A stretch of 64,000 bases of DNA from positions 1 through 64,000 of the forward strand of contig JAYRKT010000019.1 of NCBI GenBank assembly GCA_041905595.1, given 5' to 3'. Positions 1 to 8,199 of this stretch are shown here, one piece after another. Below the pieces are notes generated by a model that was not told where the DNA came from, searched no databases, and saw only the letters and a list, made by a program, of their open reading frames with translations. The DNA is from Aliitabrizicola sp041905595. GTDB taxonomy: Bacteria; Pseudomonadota; Alphaproteobacteria; Rhodobacterales; Rhodobacteraceae. The translations under genes were made by a program, and so were the position numbers. Within the stretch, counting starts at the first letter, position 1; the number at the start of each line of letters is the position of its first letter.

Positions 1-300
1 CGGAACGACCGTCTTCGGCGCGACGAGATAGGCGGTCAACTGCTCTTCGCTCCAGACGAATCCGGCCGCCTTCATCGCGTCCGAATAGGGAAAGCCCGGC
101 ACGGTGCCTGCGGTGCGGCCGACCACGCCCTTCAGCGTCGGGCCGATCTTGGTGACACCCACCGTGATGTCGTGACATTCCGAACAGCGAAGCAGGAAAG
201 TGTTCTGACCGGCGGCGACGTCGTCGTCTTCCGCCAGAAGCGGCGCCGTCGACGCCAGCAGCGACGCCACAATCACAAGCACCGTGCGCTTTCGATGCAT
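1..300 (-). CDS. Class I c-type cytochrome, 5' part only
   Basis: This is the first 100 codons of a periplasmic c-type cytochrome; the gene continues past the window edge. Residues 1-23 are a typical Sec signal peptide ending in PLLA, followed by an acidic stretch. The haem-attachment motif CSECH is at residues 39-43. The part seen ends with KTVVP, which in cytochrome c2/c550-like proteins leads into the segment that carries the distal Met ligand, so that ligand cannot be checked here. The ATG at 300 has a purine-rich GGGGAGTGGAGAC just upstream. The role is probably soluble electron transfer; the exact partner cannot be told from this fragment. Confidence 0.85.
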   Translation of the reverse strand, partial: MHRKRTVLVIVASLLASTAPLLAEDDDVAAGQNTFLLRCSECHDITVGVTKIGPTLKGVVGRTAGTVPGFPYSDAMKAAGFVWSEEQLTAYLVAPKTVVP

Positions 301-347
301 GTCTCCACTCCCCTCGTGTCGGATCTCATGCTTGGCCGGGGAAGTCC

Positions 348-755
348 TCAGGTGCCGGTCCCGTGTTCTGTCCGATGATTAACAATATCCGAGATATTAA
401 GTTCGATCCAGTCCGTCAGGACCCGCATCAGCCCTGCAGCCTCGCGTCCCATTTGCGTCAGTGAATACTCGACATGCGGCGGCACGACATCCAAAGCCCG
501 GCGCTGCACAAGGCCGTCCTGCTCTAGCTGCCGAAGCGTCTGGGCCAGCATCCGTTCGCTGACACCCCCGATCAGTCGGCGGAGGGCACTGAACCTCAGC
601 GTCCCCCCCTCGAGTGCGACAAGGACAAGGACACCCCATCGGCTCGTCAGGTGGTCGAGCACCCCCCGCGAAGGACAGTCGGGCGACATGATGTTCCCCC
701 GGCGCAGCGCGTCAAGCAGCAGGCCTTGCGGAGCAGAAACGGGCGACCCATCCAT
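348..755 (-). CDS. HxlR-family winged-helix transcriptional regulator
   Basis: A 135-residue protein of the HxlR/MarR-like winged-helix family, normal length for the family. After a 25-residue N-terminal extension comes the family opening DCPSRGVLDHLTSRWGVLVL (residues 26-45), then the recognition-helix region (GGVSERMLAQTLRQLEQDGL, 63-82) and the wing VEYSLTQMG (95-103). Cys27 sits where the redox-sensing Cys of YodB/QorR/HypR-type regulators is found, so a thiol or quinone sensor is plausible. It is divergent from a QorB-like quinone oxidoreductase gene, the arrangement expected for a regulator and its target. GGAGAT precedes the ATG. Function as a repressor is inferred from family and context. 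Confidence 0.88.
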   Translation of the reverse strand: MDGSPVSAPQGLLLDALRRGNIMSPDCPSRGVLDHLTSRWGVLVLVALEGGTLRFSALRRLIGGVSERMLAQTLRQLEQDGLVQRRALDVVPPHVEYSLTQMGREAAGLMRVLTDWIELNISDIVNHRTEHGTGT

Positions 756-785
756 GGATCATCTCCTTTGTGCAGCATTATCTTA

Positions 786-836
786 TACTTACATCGTAGT
801 ACTTACGCCAATGTAGGTACTTCTCTTTCGTAAGTA
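786..836. promoter_or_regulatory. Candidate HxlR operators between the regulator and qorB
   Basis: The divergent intergenic region holds overlapping dyads built on TACT/AGTA. They are TACTTACATCGTAGTA at 786-801, TACTTAC-N6-GTAGGTA at 800-819, and TACTT at 818-822 paired with AAGTA at 832-836. TACT...AGTA dyads are typical of HxlR-family sites such as those of YodB. The repeated half-sites suggest two or three dimers can bind. Assignment is inference from symmetry and position. Confidence 0.6.
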
Positions 837-878
837 ATCCCCTATGTCGAGGTGGTCAACCATCAAAGGAGTGATTCT

Positions 879-1742
879 GTGACCATCGCCATCACCGGTG
901 CCACCGGCCAGCTCGGCCGGCTTGCCGTCGCCGCCCTGAAGTCCCGCGTTCCCGCAAAAGACATCGTCGCGCTGGTGCGCGATCCGGCCAAGGCTGCCAA
1001 TCTCGGCGTCAAGGCCGTCGCCTTCGACTACAACCAGCCGGACACGCTGGCCCACGCGCTGGCCGGAGTCGAGGTGCTCGTCCTGATTTCGTCGAACGAT
1101 ATCGGCGCCCGCATGCCGCAGCATCTGGCGGTGATCCAGGCGGCAAAGGCTGCCGGCGTGAAGCGCATCATCTACACGTCAATTCCGCGGGCCGACACGA
1201 CCCCGGTGAAACTCGCGGCGGATCACAAGGCCACCGAGGAGGCGATCCGCGCGGCTGGCCTGACCTACACCTTCCTGCGCAACGGCTGGTACACGGAGAA
1301 CCACACCGGATCGCTCGGCGCGACCATCGCCGCCGGGGCCTTGATCGGTTCCGCCGGTGCGGGCCGCTTCTCGACGGCGCCCCGGGCCGACTACGCCGAA
1401 GCCATCGCCGCAGCCGCTTCGCAGCCGGGACATGAGAACCGCATTTATGAACTCGGCGGGGACACGAGCCACAGCTATGCCGAGCTTGCCGCCGAAGTGT
1501 CGCGCCTGACCGGCAAGACGATCCCCTACAAGGATCTCCCGCCCGAGACTTATGCCGGGATCCTGCAAGGCTTTGGCCTGCCCGAGGGCTTTGCCAATAT
1601 CCTCGCAGATTCGGATGTCTGCGCCGGCAAGGGCGCGCTTGAGGTCACGACCGGCGATCTGGCGCGGCTGATCGGGCGCCCGACGACGCCGTGGCAAACC
1701 GTTGTCGCGGCGACACTGAAGGATCTGGCCGAGGCAGCCTGA
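879..1742 (+). CDS. qorB: NAD(P)-binding quinone oxidoreductase, QorB/NmrA-like
   Basis: A 287-residue atypical short-chain dehydrogenase. The dinucleotide-binding motif GATGQLG is at residues 7-13. The segments YTSIPRADT, LRNGWYTEN and ADSDVCAGKG match the order and wording of E. coli QorB, an NAD(P)H:quinone reductase. I chose the GTG at 879 because AAAGGA ends 8 nt upstream; an upstream in-frame GTG at 852 would add nine residues and has no comparable site. It is transcribed away from the HxlR gene, through the TACT/AGTA dyads. It probably reduces quinones or similar electrophiles. Substrate is inferred. Confidence 0.85.
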   Translation: MTIAITGATGQLGRLAVAALKSRVPAKDIVALVRDPAKAANLGVKAVAFDYNQPDTLAHALAGVEVLVLISSNDIGARMPQHLAVIQAAKAAGVKRIIYTSIPRADTTPVKLAADHKATEEAIRAAGLTYTFLRNGWYTENHTGSLGATIAAGALIGSAGAGRFSTAPRADYAEAIAAAASQPGHENRIYELGGDTSHSYAELAAEVSRLTGKTIPYKDLPPETYAGILQGFGLPEGFANILADSDVCAGKGALEVTTGDLARLIGRPTTPWQTVVAATLKDLAEAA

Positions 1743-1750
1743 CGCGACAT

Positions 1751-1776
1751 GAGGGGGCCGGAGACACGGCCCCCTC
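1751..1776 (+). terminator. GC-rich hairpin after qorB
   Basis: GAGGGGGCCG and CGGCCCCCTC form a perfect 10-bp stem with a 6-nt loop, starting 9 nt after the qorB stop. Only a weak T-rich tail follows (CCGCGTTTG), so it may be an imperfect terminator or an mRNA-stabilising hairpin. Confidence 0.6.
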
Positions 1777-1843
1777 TCCGCGTTTGCCTCAGTCCCGCGG
1801 CGCCCCTAGTCTCGACCGGGGAAACCTGGTGTGGAGGCGTGTA

Positions 1844-2500
1844 ATGATTGCCGCGATGGATATGATCGGTTGGGCGGCGGGCGGCTTCACGCTGATTGCC
1901 TTTGCGATGAAGACGATGCTGCCCCTGCGGGTGGCGGGCGTCTGCGCGAACCTCTGCTTCATCGCCTACGGGGCCAATGCCGGCATCCTGCCGGTCCTGA
2001 CACTGCACCTGGCCCTCCTGCCGTTCAACCTGTGGCGTCTGGCAGAACTTCTGCTGCTTCGTCGCCGCACCGGCGAGGCGCGCAGGGGAAATCTGCCGCT
2101 CGCCTGGATCAGCGATCTGGTCCGCCCCAAGGAGTTTTCCGACAAGACGGTGATCTTTCGCAAGGGCGCTCCGCCCGACAATCTCTATTACCTGGAAAGC
2201 GGCCGCGTGCTGCTGGAAGAGGCGGGAATCGAGCTTGGCGCGGGCGAGATCTTTGGCGAGATCGCCTTTTTCAGCGCCGCCAAGGAGCGGACTTTGACGG
2301 CCCGGTGCCTTGGCCCCTGCCGCATCGCGACAATCGGCGAGCGGCAGTTCATGGACCTTTATTACCGCAATCCGGCCTTTGCGCTCTATGTCGTGCAACT
2401 CGTGGCGCGGCGGCTCCTTCAGGGGGTGACGGACCATCCCGAGGCCTATCGTCCGCTGGCCGCTGCGCCGGCCGATCAGATCGCCGTCACGTCGTATTGA
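1844..2500 (+). CDS. Membrane-anchored cyclic-nucleotide-binding-domain protein
   Basis: A 218-residue protein in two parts. Residues 1-72 form about three closely spaced hydrophobic segments (roughly 8-22, 30-46, 48-66). Residues 95-195 are a CRP/CAP-type cyclic-nucleotide-binding fold. Its phosphate-binding cassette, GEIFGEIAFF with Arg149 following, looks intact. There is no helix-turn-helix after the domain, so this is not a CRP-family transcription factor. Three membrane helices followed by a cNMP domain is the layout of Popeye-domain proteins, and the first part also resembles YgjV-like membrane proteins. The ATG at 1844 has GTGGAGG upstream. It ends 25 nt inside the convergent monooxygenase gene. 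A cNMP-responsive membrane role is inferred. Confidence 0.75.
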   Translation: MIAAMDMIGWAAGGFTLIAFAMKTMLPLRVAGVCANLCFIAYGANAGILPVLTLHLALLPFNLWRLAELLLLRRRTGEARRGNLPLAWISDLVRPKEFSDKTVIFRKGAPPDNLYYLESGRVLLEEAGIELGAGEIFGEIAFFSAAKERTLTARCLGPCRIATIGERQFMDLYYRNPAFALYVVQLVARRLLQGVTDHPEAYRPLAAAPADQIAVTSY

Positions 2501-3636
2501 TAGACCCAGTCGAAGCGGCTCAGGGCGAAACGCGGGGCAATCTTGCCGCCGATCTTCAGCGCAAGATGGGCCGCATCGCGCAGGGGGCCGGACAGGTGGT
2601 AGGCATGGGCGTTGCGGTTGGCGGCCTCGACGATGCGGCGGCACCGGGCCTCGCGGGCCAGCTGATAGGCGGCGAGCCCCTCTTCAGGCTTGGCGGCCTT
2701 GTCGAGCTGGTCGGCCAGCACCCAGGCATCCTCAAGCGCCATGTTCGCGCCCTGAGCCAGGAAAGGCAGCGTCGGATGGGCGGCATCGCCCAGGATCGCC
2801 GCCCTGCCCCGGTGCCAGGTTTTCGCGACCGGATGGCGGAAGAGCCCCCAGAGCCAGACCTGGTCGGCCTGCTCCAGCCAATTGCGCACCCGTGGCGCGA
2901 AGCTTTCGAAAGCCAGCCGCAGTTCCATTGGATCATCGCGCATCGACCAGCTTTCCTCGGTCCAGCGCCGACGCTCCTCGATGGCGACGATGTTGCGCAG
3001 GACGCCACCGCGCAGGGGATAGCTCACCAGATGGCGACCCTCGCCCATAAAGACCTCGGCCAAAGCCGGCGCATCGGCTTCGCAGGGAATGAGCGCGCGC
3101 CAGGCCACCTGGTTGGTGAAGGTCAGCTTGCCCGCTCCGTTCAGGGCCTCGCGCAACTTGGAATGCAGGCCATCCGCCCCGATCAGCAATGGGGCCGGAA
3201 TGCGGGCGCCCTGGCGGGTCGTCAGAACCGGGGACTCGCCGGACAGGTCTACCTTCTCGACCTGTTGCAACAGACGGATTTGCACCCCGGCGGACCGGGC
3301 GCCCTCGGCGAGGATGGCGATCAGATCGGCACGGTGAAGAAAGCGGTAATCCCGATCGGACAGGTCCATTCGCAGGATCGGCTCGTCGGCCAGCCCGTCG
3401 CGAAGTTCAACCGCCTGCGCCTTGAGGCCGGCCGTTTCCAGGTCCTGCCCCAGCCCAAGCGCGCGCATCACCGCCGCCCCGTTGGGCGAGATCTGCAGGC
3501 CCGCCCCCACTTCGCGCAGGGCTTCGGCCTGCTCCAGCACGGTGACCGACGCGCCGCGCAGGGCCAGCGCGCGCGCCGCCGCCAGTCCGGCGATCCCTGC
3601 CCCGAGGATGGTGATTTCCTGGCCGTTCAGGCTCAT
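2476..3636 (-). CDS. FAD-dependent aromatic-type monooxygenase
   Basis: A 386-residue class A flavoprotein monooxygenase of the salicylate/3-hydroxybenzoate hydroxylase type, full length for the family. The N-terminal FAD motif GAGIAG is followed by the family's second motif around GADGLHSK (about 155-162) and the ribityl-binding GDAAHPTLPFLAQG about 100 residues later. The substrate cannot be told from sequence; no ring-cleavage or aromatic pathway genes lie nearby, so it may act on a quinone or other secondary metabolite. It is transcribed alone and overlaps the 3' end of the cNMP-binding protein gene by 25 nt. Confidence 0.85.
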   Translation of the reverse strand: MSLNGQEITILGAGIAGLAAARALALRGASVTVLEQAEALREVGAGLQISPNGAAVMRALGLGQDLETAGLKAQAVELRDGLADEPILRMDLSDRDYRFLHRADLIAILAEGARSAGVQIRLLQQVEKVDLSGESPVLTTRQGARIPAPLLIGADGLHSKLREALNGAGKLTFTNQVAWRALIPCEADAPALAEVFMGEGRHLVSYPLRGGVLRNIVAIEERRRWTEESWSMRDDPMELRLAFESFAPRVRNWLEQADQVWLWGLFRHPVAKTWHRGRAAILGDAAHPTLPFLAQGANMALEDAWVLADQLDKAAKPEEGLAAYQLAREARCRRIVEAANRNAHAYHLSGPLRDAAHLALKIGGKIAPRFALSRFDWVYQYDVTAI

Positions 3637-3735
3637 GTTGTCCCCCGGAAATGAAATGGCGCCGGTCCTGCGAAAGGTCCGGCGCCAATTATCCGTTGCA
3701 TCGGTCCTGCCTCAAGCAGATTGCGACCAGAGCGA

Positions 3736-4158
3736 TCAATCGTCGCGGTGGACCTTCTCGCGCCGCTCGTGCTTCTCCTGCGCTTCGAGCGTCATCGTCG
3801 CGATCGGACGGGCGTCGAGGCGCTTGAGAGAGATCGGTTCACCCGTCATCTCGCAATAGCCGTATTCGCCGTTCTCGATCCGCCGCAGCGCGGCGTCGAT
3901 CTTGGCGACCAGCTTGCGCTGACGGTCGCGGGTCCGAAGCTCCAGCGCCCGGTCCGTCTCTTCGCTGGCCCGGTCGGTGATGTCCGGCACGTTGCGCGCG
4001 GAATCCTGGAGATTGTCGATGGTCTCGGCGCTTTGATCGATCAGTTCCTGTTTCCAGGTGACGAGCTTGCGGCGGAAATATTCAAGTTGCCGTTCGTTCA
4101 TGAACGGTTCGTCCTCGGCCGGGCGGTAATCGTCGGGCAGAAAGACTTCGGCTTTCAT
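3736..4158 (-). CDS. dksA: DksA-like RNA polymerase-binding regulator, zinc-cysteine-poor
   Basis: A 140-residue DksA/TraR-family protein that binds RNA polymerase through the secondary channel and works with ppGpp. The N-terminal part has FMNERQLEYFRRKL. The coiled coil carries the tip region (DITDRASEETDRALELRTRDR), including an acidic residue two positions before the conserved Ala. The C-terminal globule reads YCEMTGEPI...MTLEAQ: of the four zinc cysteines of E. coli DksA only the first remains, as in zinc-independent DksA paralogues. I chose the ATG at 4158 (MKAEVFLPDDY) with AGGAG upstream; an in-frame ATG at 4209 would add 17 residues and also has a purine-rich upstream site. Confidence 0.9.
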   Translation of the reverse strand: MKAEVFLPDDYRPAEDEPFMNERQLEYFRRKLVTWKQELIDQSAETIDNLQDSARNVPDITDRASEETDRALELRTRDRQRKLVAKIDAALRRIENGEYGYCEMTGEPISLKRLDARPIATMTLEAQEKHERREKVHRDD

Positions 4159-4360
4159 CACGGCTTTCTCCTGCAGGCCGGAGAGTGCAGAAATCAGGTT
4201 CGTACTCATCCGGCATCCCTTCGGGCGCTGCCATATCCCATGCCCGGAGGATTGTCACTAGCTGTTGGGGCCGGGTTGCGGCGGAATGGGGGCATGGGTA
4301 TGGTCTTTGCGTCCGCCGAGCCCAATCTATGGACAGATCGGCGCAACCCCCGGGTGTTTC

Positions 4361-5200
4361 ATGCGTTTTTCCTCGACCGATGCCTACATCGCCTCAGACG
4401 ACCTCGCCGTGGCCGTCAACGCGGCCGTGGCGCTGGAGCGACCGCTGCTGGTCAAGGGCGAACCGGGCACTGGCAAGACCGAGCTGGCGCGACAGGTGGC
4501 AACATCGCTTGGGCTGCCAATCCTGGAATGGCATGTGAAGAGCACCACCAAGGCGCAACAGGGCCTTTACGAATACGATGCCGTCAGCCGCCTGCGTGAC
4601 AGCCAGCTTGGCGATGAGCGGGTGCATGACGTGGCCAACTACATCCGCCGCGGCAAGCTCTGGCAGGCCTTCACCGCGCCGGGGAAAGTGGTGCTGCTGA
4701 TCGACGAGATCGACAAAGCCGACATCGAGTTTCCGAACGACCTGCTGCAGGAACTCGACCGGATGGAGTTCCACGTCTACGAAACCGGCGAGACCGTGCG
4801 GGCGCAGCATCGGCCCGTGGTCATCATCACCTCGAACAACGAGAAGGACCTGCCCGACGCCTTCCTGCGCCGCTGCTTCTTCCACTACATCCGCTTCCCG
4901 GACATCGAGACGATGAAGCGCATCGTCGGGGTGCATTTCCCCTGCGTCAAGGACCAGCTTCTGACTGTGGCGCTGACCCAGTTCTACGAGCTTCGCGACA
5001 CGCCCGGCCTGAAGAAGAAACCCTCGACCAGCGAGGTTCTCGACTGGCTGAAGCTGCTGCTGGCCGAGGACCTGTCGCCCGAGGACCTGCGCCGCGACGC
5101 CAAGACCGCCCTGCCAAAGCTGCATGGCGCTCTGCTGAAGACCGAGCAGGACCTGCATCTGTTCGAGCGCCTCGCCTTCATGGCGCGGGCCGGACGGTAG
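4361..5200 (+). CDS. MoxR-family AAA+ ATPase
   Basis: A 279-residue MoxR-type AAA+ ATPase. Walker A GEPGTGKT is at residues 33-40 and Walker B VVLLIDEID at 110-118. Sensor 1 lies in VIITSNNEKDLPDAFLRR. The ATG at 4361 gives MRFSSTDAY, the usual beginning of this subfamily; longer in-frame starts have no support. MoxR ATPases work as chaperones with von Willebrand A proteins. A CoxE-like VWA gene of the right kind lies about 3.2 kb downstream on the same strand, but here the two are separated by an opposite-strand gene and three same-strand genes. The 3' end overlaps the convergent gene by 23 nt. Confidence 0.9.
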   Translation: MRFSSTDAYIASDDLAVAVNAAVALERPLLVKGEPGTGKTELARQVATSLGLPILEWHVKSTTKAQQGLYEYDAVSRLRDSQLGDERVHDVANYIRRGKLWQAFTAPGKVVLLIDEIDKADIEFPNDLLQELDRMEFHVYETGETVRAQHRPVVIITSNNEKDLPDAFLRRCFFHYIRFPDIETMKRIVGVHFPCVKDQLLTVALTQFYELRDTPGLKKKPSTSEVLDWLKLLLAEDLSPEDLRRDAKTALPKLHGALLKTEQDLHLFERLAFMARAGR

Positions 5201-5693
5201 TGCGGAGTTCGGAAGACAGGATCCGGTTTATGGCGTCGCTTACACGCGCCACCTCGAGAACGCCAAGCGGCCCGATGTCAATCAATGCGCCACCGTTTCT
5301 CATGGTGATGCGCACTAGGTGAGCGGTGACCACATTGCCATCTTCGTCGTGAGTCTTGTCCAGATAAGGCGTCACTTGGACCTGGGACAGTCCATATTCG
5401 CGCTCGAACCTGGGGAAAATCCCGGTCCAACTATGCGTCAGAAGACCAGTCATGCTGTCGAACACCCAAGATTCACTGGTGATCGCGCAGATCAAACCAC
5501 CAACGGCAGACAGCGCGAACAGGCACGCTAGCACCCAAGAATTCGGGAATGGATCATTGAAATTCCGGGATAGAAAATACCAATGCACACATATCACGAG
5601 GATTAGCAGAAGAGCCACACCCAGAAAGACTGTCGCTCCCTTCACATAATTCCTCTTAACAATCACCCGACCTGCCATTTCTTCGACAATCAT
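5178..5693 (-). CDS. Unrecognised two-helix membrane protein
   Basis: I do not recognise this 171-residue protein. It has two hydrophobic segments (about residues 20-39 and 52-70) separated by a short loop, then a soluble C-terminal half with beta-type alternation (YGLSQVQVTPYLDK; LVRITMRNGGALIDIGPLG). The fold may be a two-helix anchor with a PH-like or photosystem-assembly-like domain. Base composition is clearly lower in GC than its neighbours, with AT-rich codons in the hydrophobic N-terminus. It is on the opposite strand and splits an otherwise co-directional series, so it was probably acquired by transfer. GGAGAG precedes the ATG. Confidence 0.7.
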   Translation of the reverse strand: MIVEEMAGRVIVKRNYVKGATVFLGVALLLILVICVHWYFLSRNFNDPFPNSWVLACLFALSAVGGLICAITSESWVFDSMTGLLTHSWTGIFPRFEREYGLSQVQVTPYLDKTHDEDGNVVTAHLVRITMRNGGALIDIGPLGVLEVARVSDAINRILSSELRTTVRPAP

Positions 5694-5862
5694 GGCATCT
5701 CTCCGATCAAGACAAGTATCGTGCGTGGGATCAAAATAGCAAAATACGCTGAACTCGGCCTCTGCTTAGTGTGTCCAGCCCGCCATTGACTTCCCGCCCC
5801 CACGGGTCCGTCATGGCGCAAAACAGCCGGGCGGCACGACTCGCCCGAGAAACGGGCAGAGC

Positions 5863-6789
5863 ATGAACCAGATCGACTCCCTCGTGATCCGTCCCGTCGA
5901 GCCCGGCGACGAGGCGGACTGGCGCAGGCTCTGGACCGGCTACCTCGACTATTACGAAACCACGGTGCCCGAGACCGTCTACGCCAGGACCTTCGCCCGC
6001 CTGCTTGCCGGCGGCCCGAAGGAGTTTCGCGGACGGATCGCACTTCTCGACGGCAAGGCTGTGGGGCTGGTGCATTTCCTGTTTCACCGGTCGTCCTGGA
6101 AGGTCGAGGAGGTCTGCTACCTGCAGGACCTGTTCACCGACCCGTCCGCACGCGGTCATGGCGTGGCGCGGGCGTTGATCGAACGGGTCTATGGCGAGGC
6201 GGACGCGGCCGGCTGCCCGTCCGTCTACTGGTTCACGCAGGACTTCAACGCAACAGCCCGGCGGCTTTACGACCGGATCGGTGTGCTGACCCCCTTTATC
6301 CGCTACGTCCGCCCTTCGCCCTATGCGACCCCGGCCGTATCGCCGGGAGCGGTGATCCGGCCGCTGCGTGCATCCGACGAGGCCCAGTGGCGGGGACTCT
6401 GGCAAGGATATCTGACCTTCTACGAAACCGCCCTTCCGGACGAGGTAACGGCGGCGACCTTTGCCCGGCTTCTGTCCGACGATCCCGACGAGATGCGCGG
6501 GCGCGTGGCGGAAGTGGAGGGCCGGCTGGTCGGGATGGTCCATTACGTCCGCCACCGCCACTGCTGGCGGGACGAGAAGGTCACCTACCTTCAGGACCTG
6601 TTCGCCCTGCCCGAAACCCGCGGCACTGGTCTTGGCCGCGCCCTGATCGAGACGGTCTATCGCGAGGCGGATGCCGGCGGAACGCCGATGGTCTACTGGC
6701 TGACCGCGGGAAGCAACGTAACAGCTCGGCAGCTTTATGACAGGATTGGCGTTCTGACCCCTTTCATCGAATACGACCGCCCGGAATGA
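5863..6789 (+). CDS. Tandem GNAT-family N-acetyltransferase
   Basis: A 308-residue protein made of two complete GNAT domains, about residues 6-150 and 163-308, plainly an internal duplication. Both carry VIRP, W..LW.GYL.FYET, V.YLQDLF and DRIGVLTPFI in the same order. The acetyl-CoA pyrophosphate loops read ARGHGVARALI in the first and TRGTGLGRALI in the second, both fitting the Q/RxxGxG/A pattern. Both therefore look able to bind acetyl-CoA. The substrate is unknown. The stop codon overlaps the start of the DUF2927 lipoprotein gene by 4 nt, so the two are translated together. Confidence 0.85.
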   Translation: MNQIDSLVIRPVEPGDEADWRRLWTGYLDYYETTVPETVYARTFARLLAGGPKEFRGRIALLDGKAVGLVHFLFHRSSWKVEEVCYLQDLFTDPSARGHGVARALIERVYGEADAAGCPSVYWFTQDFNATARRLYDRIGVLTPFIRYVRPSPYATPAVSPGAVIRPLRASDEAQWRGLWQGYLTFYETALPDEVTAATFARLLSDDPDEMRGRVAEVEGRLVGMVHYVRHRHCWRDEKVTYLQDLFALPETRGTGLGRALIETVYREADAGGTPMVYWLTAGSNVTARQLYDRIGVLTPFIEYDRPE

Positions 6790-8177
6790 CTCTTCCGCGC
6801 CTCCCGGGCCGCCTCGCCGCACTGATCCTGCCGCTCGCCCTTGCCGCTTGTGTCGCGACCGAGGCGCCTCAGCGCCGACAGATGCCGCAGATCGCGCTGC
6901 CGCCGATGAAGACTTTCCCGGTCGTGGCCGCCCCGCCGCCCAGCCGCAGCAACGCCAGCATCGCCCGCGACCTGATCGAGCTCGAGTTCCGCATGGAAAC
7001 GGGGCGGGACCTGGCTATCCTGACCCGCTTCGAAGGCCCGATTACCGTCACCATGACCGGTGACGTCCCCGCAATCGCGACGACCGAGTTGGACCATCTG
7101 CTGCACCGCCTGAGGCACGAGGCCGGACTCGAGATCTCTAAGGTCGCCGAAGGTCCGGCCTCGATCACCGTCGATTTCCTGCCTCGGCGAAAGATCCACG
7201 CGCTGGTGCCACAGGCCGCCTGCTTTGTGGTGCCGAACGTCACCGGCTGGGACGACTACAAGGCCTCGCGCCGCAGCGACCGGGCCGACTGGCGCAGCCT
7301 GACCGTTCGGGACCGCGCGACGATCTTCGTGCCCTCCGACACCGGTCCTCAGGAATTGCGCGATTGCCTGCACGAGGAAATGGCCCAGGCGCTCGGCCCG
7401 CTGAACGACTTGTACCGGCTGACGGATTCCGTCTTCGATGACGACAATTTCCGCAATGTCCTGACAGGCTTCGACATGCTGGCGTTGAGGGTCCATTACG
7501 CGCCGGAAATGCACAACGGCATGACCGAGGCCGAATATGCGGCCGCCCTGCCCCGCGTTCTGCAGCGCCTCAATCCCGCCGGCGGCAAAGGCCATCCCCT
7601 GGCTGCCGATCCGACTCCAATGGAATGGAAGGATGCGATCGAGACTGCGCTTGGGCCGTCCGGCTCGCTGGCCGCGCGACAGCGCGCTGCTGCGCAAGCG
7701 GTCGAGATCGCCCGGGCTGCCGGCTGGCAGGATGCGCGCCTGGCCTTCAGCTATTTCGCCTTCGGCCGGCTCAGCCTTGCCAACGAGATCGAGCTTGCGG
7801 TCATGGCGCTCCTCGAGGCGCGCAATGACTATGCCCGACTGCCCGGCACCGACATCCAGGTCGCCCATATCGACATGCAGATGGCAGCGCTTGCCCTGTC
7901 GCTCGGCCAGGCGGATGACGTGCTGGTCCTGACCAAGCGTGCGATGCCGGCGGCCCGAAAGGCCCAGAACGCGGCGCTGCTGGCGACGTTGCTGATGCTG
8001 CGGGCCGAGGGGATGGAGATGAAGGGACGCAAGGCCGAGGCCGAGGCGCTGCGCCTCGACAGCCTCGGCTGGGCGCGATATGGCTTCGGCACGGATGAGG
8101 AAGCGGTGCTGCGTATGGGCGAAATCGCCGCACTCGCCCCGGCGACGCCGGCGGGATCTGCCGGCGCAAAGCCCTGA
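6786..8177 (+). CDS. DUF2927-domain lipoprotein
   Basis: A 463-residue protein that starts with a signal peptide and lipobox (LALAAC, Cys at about residue 22), so it should be a lipid-anchored envelope protein. A proline-rich linker is followed by a domain containing CLHEEMAQALGPLNDLYRLTDSVFDDDNF, the hallmark of DUF2927, which looks like a protease-like or lectin-like extracellular domain of unknown activity. The C-terminal 200 residues are alanine-rich and helical and look like tetratricopeptide-type repeats (ARAAGWQDARLAFSYFAFGR, MALLEARNDYARL, LLMLRAEGMEMKGRKAEAEAL). The ATG overlaps the end of the GNAT gene. Function is unknown. Confidence 0.75.
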   Translation: MTLPRLPGRLAALILPLALAACVATEAPQRRQMPQIALPPMKTFPVVAAPPPSRSNASIARDLIELEFRMETGRDLAILTRFEGPITVTMTGDVPAIATTELDHLLHRLRHEAGLEISKVAEGPASITVDFLPRRKIHALVPQAACFVVPNVTGWDDYKASRRSDRADWRSLTVRDRATIFVPSDTGPQELRDCLHEEMAQALGPLNDLYRLTDSVFDDDNFRNVLTGFDMLALRVHYAPEMHNGMTEAEYAAALPRVLQRLNPAGGKGHPLAADPTPMEWKDAIETALGPSGSLAARQRAAAQAVEIARAAGWQDARLAFSYFAFGRLSLANEIELAVMALLEARNDYARLPGTDIQVAHIDMQMAALALSLGQADDVLVLTKRAMPAARKAQNAALLATLLMLRAEGMEMKGRKAEAEALRLDSLGWARYGFGTDEEAVLRMGEIAALAPATPAGSAGAKP

Positions 8178-8199
8178 TCCGCAAGGGAAAGGCAGAGTC

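Noticed and set aside
3721..4599. A 292-codon open frame on the plus strand opposite dksA
   Set aside because: It is antisense to a clear DksA and crosses into the MoxR gene; codon pattern and composition are those of a shadow frame.
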